Assembly (NCBI RefSeq): GCF_001577835.2
Contig: NC_029521.1
Coordinates: 19,188,470 to 19,252,469 of the forward strand
Reading direction: 5' to 3'
Origin: Coturnix japonica
Lineage: Eukaryota > Chordata > Aves > Galliformes > Phasianidae
Length of the DNA: 64,000 bases
Position numbers and translations under genes: made by a program
Shown: positions 36,802 through 48,800 of the stretch, in pieces
Layout of the letters: the number at the start of each line of letters is the position of its first letter
Numbering within the stretch: position 1 is the stretch's first letter
The notes under the pieces: generated by a model
What the model was told of the DNA's origin: nothing
Seen by the model: only the letters and a program-made list of their open reading frames with translations
Databases searched by the model: none

Positions 36802-39800
36802 GTGAGTACAGCAGCATGGAACAGAGGTTCTTTGGGACAACTGTCCCCTCCAGGTACAGGCACCACTTGAGCCAGTCTTTAATTCTTGATTTGGGTCATT
36901 TTTGTTAATGCTGTGGTGCTGCAAATTGTCATGATTTGGCTTTATTCTAGGAGAAGAGAGTTGTCTGGTTTATATGGGCACATCTGGGCTCTGAAGACCC
37001 ATATGATATTGAGATCAGTGCTGTTAACTATGTTATACTTGGTAATACAATAGACAAAGTGGAAGCAGGATCACATACATCTCCCACAGTCCCTTTTCCC
37101 CACTTATCCAAGGAGCTCTTACAGTGTGCTTCTGTTCCTAAAACCCACGATGTGCAGGAAATGTGGGCACTGCATGCGGGAGGTGGAGTGAAATGCCAGC
37201 TCCTGCCTCAGAATTACTCATTCTGACTTCATTGCCTCCAGCCTCCCACCACTTAATCAACACCGTGGAGTCCAGGAGCTCTGATGCAGAGCACGTGGGA
37301 ATGAAGGGTGATATCAGTGCACAGGGTGACCTGCAGCCTCCGCATCAGTGGAGTGCAAGAGGGATGCTTAGAAGATACAAGGTTTGAAGCTAGGAAAAGG
37401 CAAATCTAGGGAAAATTTCTGGGAAATTTTCTGGTGGGGTGGATCATTCTGGGAAATGTTTCCTCTGTCCCATTGCTTCCTGACAGAGGGAGGTCACGCT
37501 GAACCCATGCTCTGTTAGTTATCTGAACTGGAAGTTTTAGGCAGGAACTAATGTTCTGGCAGGGACATCTTGCCCATTGATTTGTAGTCCCAGAGGATTT
37601 TTCACCCCCTCAAGAGACCCGAGGGTTTGGAATTAGCTTTTCTGATCCTATAGTAAATACTTGCCCTACCTAAGGGCACAGAGTAGGGCTGGAGTAACAT
37701 TAGGAGGAACCCAACTCCTCTGCGTATCAAAGAAGAAGCAGAAAGTGTGTGTTTTTCTAAAACATGTTTAAAATCTGCAGGTTCCTTCTTGGGCATGTCT
37801 TGCATGTACACTGGAGGTTGTGCTAAAGGCCAGATGAGCGCAGGATTTGTTTTCATCCTCTTGCACTTGGAGCAGGAGGCTCTGCCCCAGTGCTGCTTGC
37901 CTCCTGCTCTTCCCAGGGGCTGCGGGTGAGGGCTGGAAGAAGGATGGCTCTGCACCAGGTTAGAAGCGAAGCCTGGGGGTTCGGTTTCTCTCAGGATGCA
38001 TGGAGCAGAGCCCAGCCTCTGCTACGCTACGGTGTTCAGGCTGCATGCTGCCTGCTGGAACTGGCAGGAGTGTGGAGGCAAGGGAAGGAGATCTGGTACG
38101 TGCTATCTGCTCTGTGGTTCCCCAGTCTCACATGCACCTTTTCCTTCCCTGGGGATGTTGGTCTTAAGCCATGGCCTCCTCGTGCCCCACTGCTCTCCTT
38201 TTCCCTGCCTCCTAGTGGCCCATGGGGAGGCTGCGGGCTCTCCCAAAGCAGTGCAGCCGGTTTGGCCGGTGGGAGTCTGCTTCTAACTGGTTACTGATTA
38301 GCTTGGGCAGCAGGTGGAGGAGGCTGGGGCTGGAGGCCATTGGGCACGCGCCTCTTCCTACCTTTGCTGGCTGGTTTCAGGAAGTGCTGCCTGCGTTGAA
38401 TTGCGTTGCGTTGTACCTGGGAAGGAAGCGTCAGAGCAGAGAGAGAAGAGGTGTCAGCCCGGGTGTGGGCTCAAGGAGCGGGAGCAAAGGGAGCTGCAAC
38501 CCAGCAGGACGATGTGCTCTTATCCTGGGACAGAACATGGCACAGAGAAACCAAGGCAGGAGCCCCGGCTCCTCAGCTGGGAGTATGAAGATTGTGCTGC
38601 GAGGAGAGGGGACGTCATGGGCCTGCACAGTGAGAGTCGCTGGAACGAGAGACCCAGGGTGAAGAGGGGAGCAGACAGAGGCTGGGACAGTGACTGGAGA
38701 GGGGAGGGCATCTCTGTGGATGGATGGAGCGGGAACGGAGACTGTGAAGGCTTTTGGAAGGCGGATAACCAGTACACGGACTATAGGAGAGCAGACAATG
38801 TTTGGAAAGGCAAAATCCCATTTACAAAGGACAGAAATTGTGGAGTGAATGAGAGGGAGGGTGTTCAATACAGAGGCTGTAATCCCAAGGAGGGAGAAGG
38901 GCAGTACAGAGGAGACAGAGGGCCTGGGGAGGGTAGGGAGGGGGGAAGGCGGTACAGAGAGGACAGAGGCCCTGGAGAGTACAGGGAAGGCAGAAGGTGT
39001 CATAAGGATGGAGATCCTAGGGACTATAGTAGGGATGGGAGATACTGTGGGGAAAGGGAAAGGCAGTGTAGGCAGGACAGGGGATATAGGGAAGGGGAAA
39101 GGCAGTATAGAGAAGACGGAGGTTATCAAGTAGGCAGGGAAAGAAAAAAGTGGCATAGAGAGGCTGGAGGCTGTGAGGAATTTAGAGAGCAGGAAAGGCA
39201 GTATGTAAACATCAGGGATCTGGAGGATCATGGAGATTCTGAACAGCACAGGCAGCTGAAAGGTGTTGCCATGGACTGCAGTGATCCGTCTGGAGGTCAT
39301 GGAGCTCACTTGTTGACATCCTGGTCCTCAGGAGACACCAGCAGCCTGGGGTCAAACACGTCCTGCAGACAGTCAGGGATGCAGGACATGGGCTGCAATG
39401 GCTGTGGGGAACCAGAACGAGCACAGCACTCAAGGGTCCGCACGGGCCGGCCAGACTGGAGTCACATCTGGGAGCAGGAGGCCAAGGAAGAGAGCAGGAC
39501 AGGCTCTTCACTGCAGAGAAACAGTTTGTACAGGAGGACGGCTCCCAGCACCTTGCGGCGCTCAGAATTTGTACAGACCAGGAAGGAGAAACACGGTATG
39601 CAGAGAAATGCTTGGGAGGTGTCGGTGCGGTGGCCTTGGGCATTCCTTAACCCTGCCCTCGTCCTGAGGCAGCAGGGTTCCTGAGGAAATCCTGGGGATG
39701 CACACAACTTTGTGCATTTAGGTCTCTCGTTGCACAGTGGTGGGGTCTGGGTAGGATGAGTGAAGGAGACCTTTGTGTTGGGCAGATGTGTGTCCGAGGA

Positions 39801-42800
39801 CCTGTTTGCAGTTGTACCCTTTCTGCCAGCATTTGTCTCAGGTACCCATGCATGTGCTGCCCTTGGAGGAGGCTGGAGTGCAGAGTACAGCACAGCAGTG
39901 CAGCAAACACCCAGGCAGCAGGGCTGCAGGCCGTGGCTGGCTATCAGCTTACAGTGAAATTTGTTCTCTCGAGGTATTTGATTCAGCAGACTCCAGAGGC
40001 TGCATTTCTGCACTGTGTTGGTAGGTGGGACTTTGCTCAGTCTCATCTCCAGGGCAAGGGAGTGGTTTTGTGGTGCCAGGATGATCAAAGGGCATCTGGG
40101 AAGCTAGGAGGGGCTAGGGGCAGAGCTTGGGGAGGCTCAGAATGGGGCAGGGGCAGCCTGCAGGAGCTGCATCTGAGGAAACAAGCAGATAACTCCCAGA
40201 TGGGCCTGGGGAACTCTGCAGCATAGTGACAGTTCTTTGGTTAAAGCATCTCTGAGATAAGATTTGGATGTGTCTGCCCAGTGCTCTAAGCAGAGACCCC
40301 ACCTGTTTGGTGGTGCTGGATACTCATCCTCACTCCAGAATGTTTTGCATGCTGATGTGTTGCTTTTCAGCTTTCAATTCCCAACCTTTATCTGCTAAAT
40401 TGGAGCTTTTTAGTTGATGATATTTTTTTTTCCCTGTGTTAAACCTGTTGGTTTGAGTAATTCTATCTTGTTCAAAATACCTAAGCTTTGTTAGTGATGG
40501 GTATGCAGCATCCTTATTAGTGATCATACAGAATCGATGTTTGGTTCTCTACAGAACCACAGTGGTTTTTCCATTTACTTTGAAAATATTATGTCCGACC
40601 AACTCTAAACACAGTCCCTGGAGAATCTCATTGCAAGTGTCTTCTTTTCTAGATGTTGTCCCCAGGCAAGTTTCAAATGCTAATCTGCAAGGTCTTTCTT
40701 CTGTTTTTCAAATAGGAAGAGACAATATTTACCATATAATTCTGCCTTTTTCATCAAACTTATCAAGAATTCTACTCTCCCTCCTTACTAATGGGATTAG
40801 GTCATTGAAAAGCTTTCTCTTGTCCGGAGTGGAAATGAAATTGGATTATAAAGTAGTACTTTTTTCCTTCATTTGAAACTAAAACTTCTTATTTCTGCCA
40901 TGAATCATTTTTGAATATCTTCCTTCTCATTTTTCTGTCTTTTTCAGTTCCTGGTGTTTATTGTCTATTGTCTGTTTTTCTATATTCATTCATGTATCTG
41001 TTTACATTTGCTGATTTAGCTGAAGCACAGACCCATCGTTATTGTTCTCTTCCTTGATTGCATAACAGTGTTTGGATTATCTGCTTAAAATACCCTATTA
41101 ATGACCTTTCATTTTCCATTATTTATTTATTTATTATGCTGGCATTTTTGCTCACAATCATTTTTATTGGTGGTCTGCTCAGTGGTGTTGAAGCGGATGG
41201 TAGAGAAGTACAGCCAGGAGGCATGTGGATCCCATCTGCCTTAAGGGCAACTGGGACAGGGCTCTCCCAGGAAGACCATATGAATCCCTCCCAGGGCTCC
41301 TCATGTGTCTGCCAATGAGAATCTCATGAGCCCTGTCTTCCTCCAAGGCTCAGGCATGTGCTTTGCTGCAGTTCCACCTTCACCAGAGGACCTCAGAGGG
41401 AACCAGTGGGTTCCAGGTGGGACAACTTTGAGATGAGTCCTGGTATTCCTGGAGAAATGCCACCCCCCAGTCTGTTCCTCTTCAGCTCATCCTTAGGGTT
41501 TGGATTTCTGTCACTGCTCCCAGGGGGGAAGTGAAATATTCAATGTATTTAGTTTGTTGCTTTCAGAGTAGTGGATGTATCTGTTACGGGCTTACTGTCT
41601 AAATCCAGAGTGAGTTTTCACCCCAGCCAGATCCTGCGCCTGGCAGGGAGCTTAGCCTTTCCCTCAGATTAATTATTCCCCGCCCTAGTTTCATCCCCTC
41701 TCCTCTCTTGCTAGGCAGTAACCCCTCCCCTCCCAGCGTTCACATACTTCAAATATTTGCAGCTGGTTTGTTTTGTCCTTAGTCACTGCTTGGCTGTGCT
41801 GAGCTGTGAGCCCAAGGCTGGGCTTTTCTTGCAGGCTCAAAATCAGAGGCTGGTGCTGAGTGAGGCTGCACAGGGCTTGTCCTCAGCACTGGAGCTCCTT
41901 GAGTTTGGCCTGGGAGCTGGCCCTTCTTTGTTGCTTGCTGAGTTACCCTCCTCCTGAAGGAGTCAGGGGCAGAGCCAGCTCCAACTGCAGCAGCCGATGG
42001 ACAGCACGGCCCTCCCTGGACTGGGTTAGCAGTGCGAGCACAGTGAGACAGGGGATGCTGGCAGGTGAGCCCTGATGAGAAGCGCGTGATGGATGCGAAT
42101 CCTGTTGGGTCTGGTGCACATGAATCCACTCCCAGAGTGAAGCAGGGTAAAAAGCTCTAGCTGTGTGTGTGGTCACAGCTTGGTTTGCAAGAACTGGCTG
42201 TTTTTGTTGATTAGAAGGTTGTCGTTGAGCTTCTAAGCTGAGCAGTGTGAGCTGTGTGATTGCAATGTTAAAATCATGGTCTCCATGGGCAGGTTGAGGT
42301 GGGAGTGTGCTCCACCTCAGCACCTCACTGCTTGTTTTCCTCCATTGATGTCAGGCCTCCCATGTGTCAGCACCAGCAGCTCTGATAGGAGACCAGTGCA
42401 GCATGTTAAAGCAGCGCAGAGTTAATTGGTCACGAAAACACCCAAGGGAACTGAAAAAATAAGTTGCTAGATTTGCTATGGATTGCAGAGCTCCTGCAGG
42501 AGCATCGGATGGGCAGAACTTGAGTCTCTAAGAATTGTGGTTGAAAACTGTGTTTGGAAGAGTATGTCTGAATGCTCTCTGAGCAGCTCTGTCATGGGTA
42601 AACACCAGTTGGTCACTGGATTGGAATTTGGTGGCTTCATTAGAAATACCAGTTGCATTCCTGTAAACTAACGGAGACCAGTCCAGCTGTGGCGTGTGAG
42701 GGACTCCAGGACTGGTGGCTTAGGTAGGGAATTAATGTCCAAACAGAGCATCTGTTTGAAGACCATGTATTAGGTGACCAAAAACCACAGTTGTGAAAGA

Positions 42801-45800
42801 ATGTGAGTTTAGTTAAATGCTGAATGAGATTCATTTATGGAGTGCTGCAATTAGAAGTATGGAACAAACAGGAAAGAAAAGAACTGGGTGGCACTCAGCA
42901 GAAATGGTCTGAAATACGAAAAGGAGAGTTTTAAAATATGTCAGAAACAGGTTGTATGAAATACAGGTGAGGTAGAAGTGTAAAGTATTAAAAACAGATT
43001 CTGTGATTTGAGTCTTTGTGCTCTGAGTGTTGAAATAAGTGGGACAGCATTTTGAGTTTGTGGCTGAAGGAGGATGCTGGTGATGAACAGCAAAGGTTAT
43101 CGGAGAGCTGGCTGCAGCATCACTGTGTTTTGAATATGTCTTGAAATATTCAGAGCAAGAAAGTCAGAGGGGAATTAGTCTGAGTGTTCAGAAATCACAG
43201 GCAATGTAATGGAAACGCTGACAGTGTAAGTGGGTGGATCAGGCAGACAGCTTTGCCAGGTCAGGCAGGCTGCCTTGATGGCCATTATGTGCTGAAAACT
43301 TGGGCAGGGAAGGTTTTCCCTTCCCTCTCCCGGAGGGGGATTTGAAACTTGCACAGGAAAGGTGTGGGAGCTGGAAGTCTCGAGCATCAGGCACTTGCCC
43401 TGGGGTGCTCACAGACTTGCCCACACTTTGCTGGCCGGAGTGTGAGGAGCAGATACAGATTCCAGGGATCCCCAGCTCGTCTCTCTGAGCTGGAACTGGA
43501 GCAGAGCGTGGGTGCAAAGGGGGATTTCCCTGCTTGGGGCAGGGCTGAGCATTGTGTGCTGTGCCTGGTGCCCAGCTCTGCAGAGCCAGAGCCGAGCTGT
43601 GTGGCTCCAAGCTGCTGGTGGGAATGCTGACAGTGAGGATCCAAGGACCTACTTGGCATAAATAGGGGCTTCCCTGCAGTCACAGTCTCTTGCAGCCACC
43701 AGATGTCTGTGGCTGAGTGCACAGTGGGATTGTTTGGCAATACAGTGAAGTCTGGGACATCTTGCATGAAGTTTCATCTGGGTCATTGCCATTTTGCATG
43801 TGGGTAAATGCGCAGTTCAGATATTTGGCTGTGGTAAATCTAATCTTTCCCATTTAATCTTGAATCACGTTTAATGTTTCCCAGGAGCGGAGTTTGATCT
43901 TTGTGGCTCCCTGCAGTTTACTGATTTGTTTGTCTGCTACATGGGCTGTTGTTGAATACGGTCCTTTTCACAGCTTCCTGGGCAACCCTTTGTGCTTTGT
44001 CAGCTCCTTCAGGGCAGTGTCAGCTCACACCCCACCTGCCCTTGGTTTCACTCACCTGCTTTACATTCAAATTAACGCCTCCCTGCTTCTTCCATCTTGC
44101 TCTTCCACTTGAATGCGCTTTCCTGCCAAACAAACGCCATTTCTTGAACAAACATACATCTAATATAACTCACTTGCCGTTTGTGTTTCATTGCTCTTTG
44201 GGAGCTGTTAGCTGCAGACCCCATTATCTGAGCATTCCTTTGTCCCTGCTGTTGTTCCACCTGCAGTCTCTGTATCTGTGGCAGCACATCCCTGTTGTGT
44301 TTGTAGAGGACCCTGCACAAAGGGCCTGTTCTGTAACTGAGGCTTTGCAGATGCTGTGCAAATGTAAGCAGTAAATGTAAAATCCTGCGAAAATATTTGT
44401 ACAAATATCAGAGCTGGGGGGTCTGCCCCCAACTGATTAAATCCCTGTGACACAGAGCAGCTGGGGACCTGTGGGAGTTGGTGGGCATTTGTCACATCGA
44501 CCGCTGGCCTAAAATCACAGGATGGTTGTGCTGCAACGGGGTGTCAGCTCTGCAAAACAGCAGTGCAATGCGGGGGAGCTGAGTTCGTGGGCCAGAGCCT
44601 GGCTGGGACGGCTGTGTGGCTGAACATGGGGAGCTGGTGCTGTGTTTCGGGCCAGAGGGCACATGCTTTCAGCAGCAGGCAGGTGGAGCAGAGAGTTGCT
44701 GGGGCCCAGGAATCTGCTGGGATAAAATGTCTCTGAACCTGAATGAAAACAAGAGGGGGTTGGGCTGGCCGAGGAGCTGCAGGTGGGACAGAAAACCAGG
44801 AGGAAAGCCAGCAGCCAGGCTCTGGGACGGAGAGGATGATGGTGTAGAGCTGCCAGAGTGCCCCAAGCCTGGGGCAGGGCTCCCTGCACTGTACTGCCCA
44901 CAGTGGTTTGACAGAGGCAAAACCATTCCGAGGGCACAGTTGCCCTGGCCTGGGGCTGTCCCTGAGCTGTGCTGGGGACATGGGGTTATTCCAGACCTTG
45001 CACCACTGCTGTCAGCGTGGGATGTGTGCAGCCACCCCATGCCTCTGCCCCTGTATGTGCTCACACTGCCTGCCCACTGCCAACAGCCTCACCAGGGCTC
45101 AGGCTTGGTGTAAGATACTGGTCCTGATTGCTGCTACCCCACTTTTGAGCCTCCCCGCTGCCGGCAATGGCTTCCTGAGCCCCACACTGTGTTTCTGGTC
45201 ACGCTCCAGCTCCAGGCTTTGCTGCCTGCAGCCCCATTGTGGGTGCCTGGAGGCCTTTTCAGCTATTCACATGGAAATGCCCCGGAGCTAGAGAATGGAG
45301 ACCCCTTTCCCAGCCCCAAGGGAAGGGACAGCAGCCACAGCCAGGCTGCAGCCAGGGTGCAGGTGGGGAGCTCCTCTTCTTGGTGTGGGAGGGCAGTGGG
45401 GTTAGGGGATAGCTAGGAGTGGTGAGCATCAGGGTCTCTGGGCCCAGGTGGACTCACAGCAAGTTTTTGTAGCTGCCAGGAGCAGCAGGGAAGTGGACAG
45501 GGGGAATATTTGGATTACAACAGTGAGCAGGAGGCAACTCTGACTCCTGGTACTCTGAGGCTTCGGGCAGAGAGGACCTGACTGCAAGCTATCCTTGTCC
45601 TGCAGCACTCAGCACTGTGAGGCCATAGTGCAGCGTACTGGTACTGATAATGAAGGCAGGCTGTGGGAACAGTCCTGCTGTCCCTGCTCTCTGACCACCA
45701 TGTTTGGTCATCTCAGAGGTGCTACGTGCCTCCTGACCTTGCCATGCAAGAGTTGGGCCAGATGTTACTGAAGGATGCTGATCTTGATCGTCTGTCTTGC

Positions 45801-48800
45801 AGAGATGACCCTCCTGTCCTCTCAGACTCCATCCCTGGAGTCATCCTCAGCTGTAACTGAGAGCCCAGAGCACAGGATGCTGGAGAAGAGGTCCAAGGTT
45901 ATTGAGGAACTGCTCCAGACAGAGAGGGACTACATCCGAGATCTGGAGATGTGTGTGGAAAGGATCATGGTGCCCCTTCAGCAGGCACAGGTAGGAGCAT
46001 GGGGGAAGACTATGAGGTGGTGCTGATGGGGAGGAGTAAAGATATAGTCTGCTTTGTTCCTGAAACCCACAGGGGACATTCAGCTGCTGTAGGAGCAGCA
46101 GGGTGGTTTTCACTGCTCCTTGCAGTCACAGAAATAACCCATCAATTTTGGGATCCTGATGAGTTCTCACTGTTGCTGAGAGCAAGAAACCTAGCAGCAA
46201 CCGTCATAGATTCATTTCCTAATGTGGGAACTGTTCTTGTTCGTTTGGTTTGTGGGTTAATTTCATTGTCTGGAAAAAGAAGATATGGGATCTTGGCATG
46301 GTGTTGAAATTGATGGCAAGAAAGGGAGTGTCAGATGATCTGACACTCCCTTGTATGAAATTGCTGGGAAAGTAGAGGACACTGCATTTGTTAGGACACA
46401 TAAGGAGTAAGTAAGAGTTTCAGTGCACAGCAGAATGAGGGAGTGAATGCAGAAGTCACTATGGAGGGAGCAGGTTGTGCTGAATGGCTGCTGGGGAGCT
46501 AAGGGCTGATTGAAGGTTACAGGAGGACAAGGGGGAGATGCTATTGTGTCTGGCTGGGACATGCTCTCCCATCTGGGACTTCTCTCTTCTTTTTCTGTAG
46601 GTTCTGAATGTAGACTTTGAGAGTCTTTTTGGAAACATCCAAGTGGTAATTAGCTTTTCTAAGCAACTGCTGTCGACCTTGGAGGCTTCAGACTCCATCG
46701 GTATGAACTCTTCTGTTGCCTTTACTCAGCAGCCTGGGGTGAGATTTGCTAGATTTGAGTGGGGTGGCAGAACAGGCCAGTTTAAATGATGGATGAGTTT
46801 CCTTCCTGTTGGTCCTTGTCAGTGCTCATCAGCCCAACAGCAAAGCTGTGCCACTGTGCTGAGAAACACATATCATGTATAGATTTCCCTGACTCCTTAG
46901 AGTGAGCCCCCCTCCTCACACCTGCACTGCCAGCTTTCGCTGCTCAGCTCCAGGGCAGCCTGTGCCTTTATTGTCCCCATGGCTCTTGCTGACAGTGACC
47001 GATCATCTGGAAAACTGGAACAGTTGAGGTGTCTCTGCTGGTCACATCTGGAGCTCCTATGGGGCTTTTCAACTAGTTAAACTGTCACCTCAGAGTATGA
47101 GCAGACGTGTCCTGGTGAGTTATCATAACAGGCTTCAGCCTCAGCAGACCTTTCATGCACCATTCCCATTTCTGTCCCTTCCTGCCCCCACTACTTGGCC
47201 TGCAGTGACAGGAAAGCATGAAGGATGTGTGGGCATGCAGAGCGTGGCAGGGAGGCACCCACCCTGAATACTCTGTTAGCACTGTCCTCTCAAGCTCAGG
47301 GTGTGATAGGGAGTCAGGGGCATCTTGCCATGAATGCTCCATGGCTGTTGAAGGCAACAGGACTACTGGAAACACTGAAGTCCTACTTTGCTGCCGTACG
47401 CAGGGCCGGTGTTCCTGGCACAGCGTGCAGAGTTGGAGAATGTTTACAAGGTGTATTGCCAGAACCATGACGAGGCCATTGCACTGCTGGAAACGTATGA
47501 GAAAGATGAGAAGATCCAGAAGCTACTCGTGGACCTGCTGGATAACCTCAGGTTGGAACCTCTGGCTGTGATAGCCACCAAGCTGGGTTAGAGGGTTCGC
47601 TCTCCAGCATCCCTGCTGCTCTGCAGCTGTGCTCAGAATTCAGCTGGTGAGAGAACTGGGGTTAGTTGTGTCACTGTGTAGGTGACAAGGCTCCAGGTTC
47701 AAATGAAAAGGGCTTTGTTTCAGTGATAGCCTGCTGCCCCTCAGGACGTGTGTTCTGGGCCTACATTTGTAGGGCCACCAAAGTGTGGACAAGGCGGCAT
47801 GCCATGGATTGAGAGTTCCTATTCCCCAAGTTCTTTGCCACCATGACCAGCAAAGGAGCAAGCCAGTTTGCCTGGCTCAGTGACTGACACGGCTCTGGGA
47901 CAGGGCTGCCATGGCAGTGTTACTGCAGAAGGGGGCAAGAGTGCTGGCTGTGGGAATGCACGCCTACCACACTATTAACCTATTGCTTTTCTTTGCTTTT
48001 TGGCACTCTGTGGGCCATCAGGAGCCTGTACAGTGAGTGGTAAGTGCTTCCTTCTTGTTAGCCCATGCTTATCTGTCTTGGCCTGCCTGCTCCCTTGTGA
48101 CTCACCTCCTACCACCAGCTTGGTGCATGTCTGGATACCCCACCAGTGCTGCTTGGACTATACAGGCAGATTGTGAGGGGGGGATCTTGGGCTGAAAACT
48201 GGTTTGGGGAGCCATCATCCCCAAGGAGGCAGGAGAGTCCTGTGCTGACTGCAGAGCTGAGCACGGTCAGTCTGCCCTATGCTGCAGGTTAGGTCTGGCA
48301 GTCGGGTGGTGGGACAGTCTGAGGCAAGTGGAGCATTGGTACCTTTTAGACTGTGCCTGTGTGGGGTTTCGCAGCGGGTCTGGTAGTGGGGAGGATCCTG
48401 GTTGGGAAAGATAACCTGCTATGAGCAAGATCTGGAAACCTGGGGCTGATTGAGGTCACCAGGGGTGTGGGAGTGCCGTGGGTTTGGAGATGAGGGTGGC
48501 CTGACTTAGGAAGTATAATAGATTTGAACATTTTGGTCCTCTGGTTGTGTTAGGGGTTGGTTCAAGGAGTCAGACTTCACATGATAGAGCTGGACTGAAA
48601 ACTGGTGCATCTTCTTTGTTCCACCTTTCCCAGGGGCTGCACAAACTACATTAACCTGGGTTCATTCCTCATCAAACCAGTACAAAGGGTGATGCGATAC
48701 CCCCTGCTGCTGATGGAGCTGCTGAGTGCCACCCCTGAATCTCACCCTGACAAGGCACCACTCACAGCTGCTGTTCTTGCAGTCAAAGAAATCAATGTCA

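Noticed and set aside
38431-39309. 292-residue antisense open frame opposite the charged DNMBP candidate exon
   Set aside because: A pyrimidine-rich complement gives Ser/Pro/Leu/Phe repeats; no splice logic on that strand.
40500-41160. T-rich stretch considered as a transposon or UTR
   Set aside because: No terminal repeats, target duplication, poly(A) logic or protein similarity seen; described only as part of the intron.
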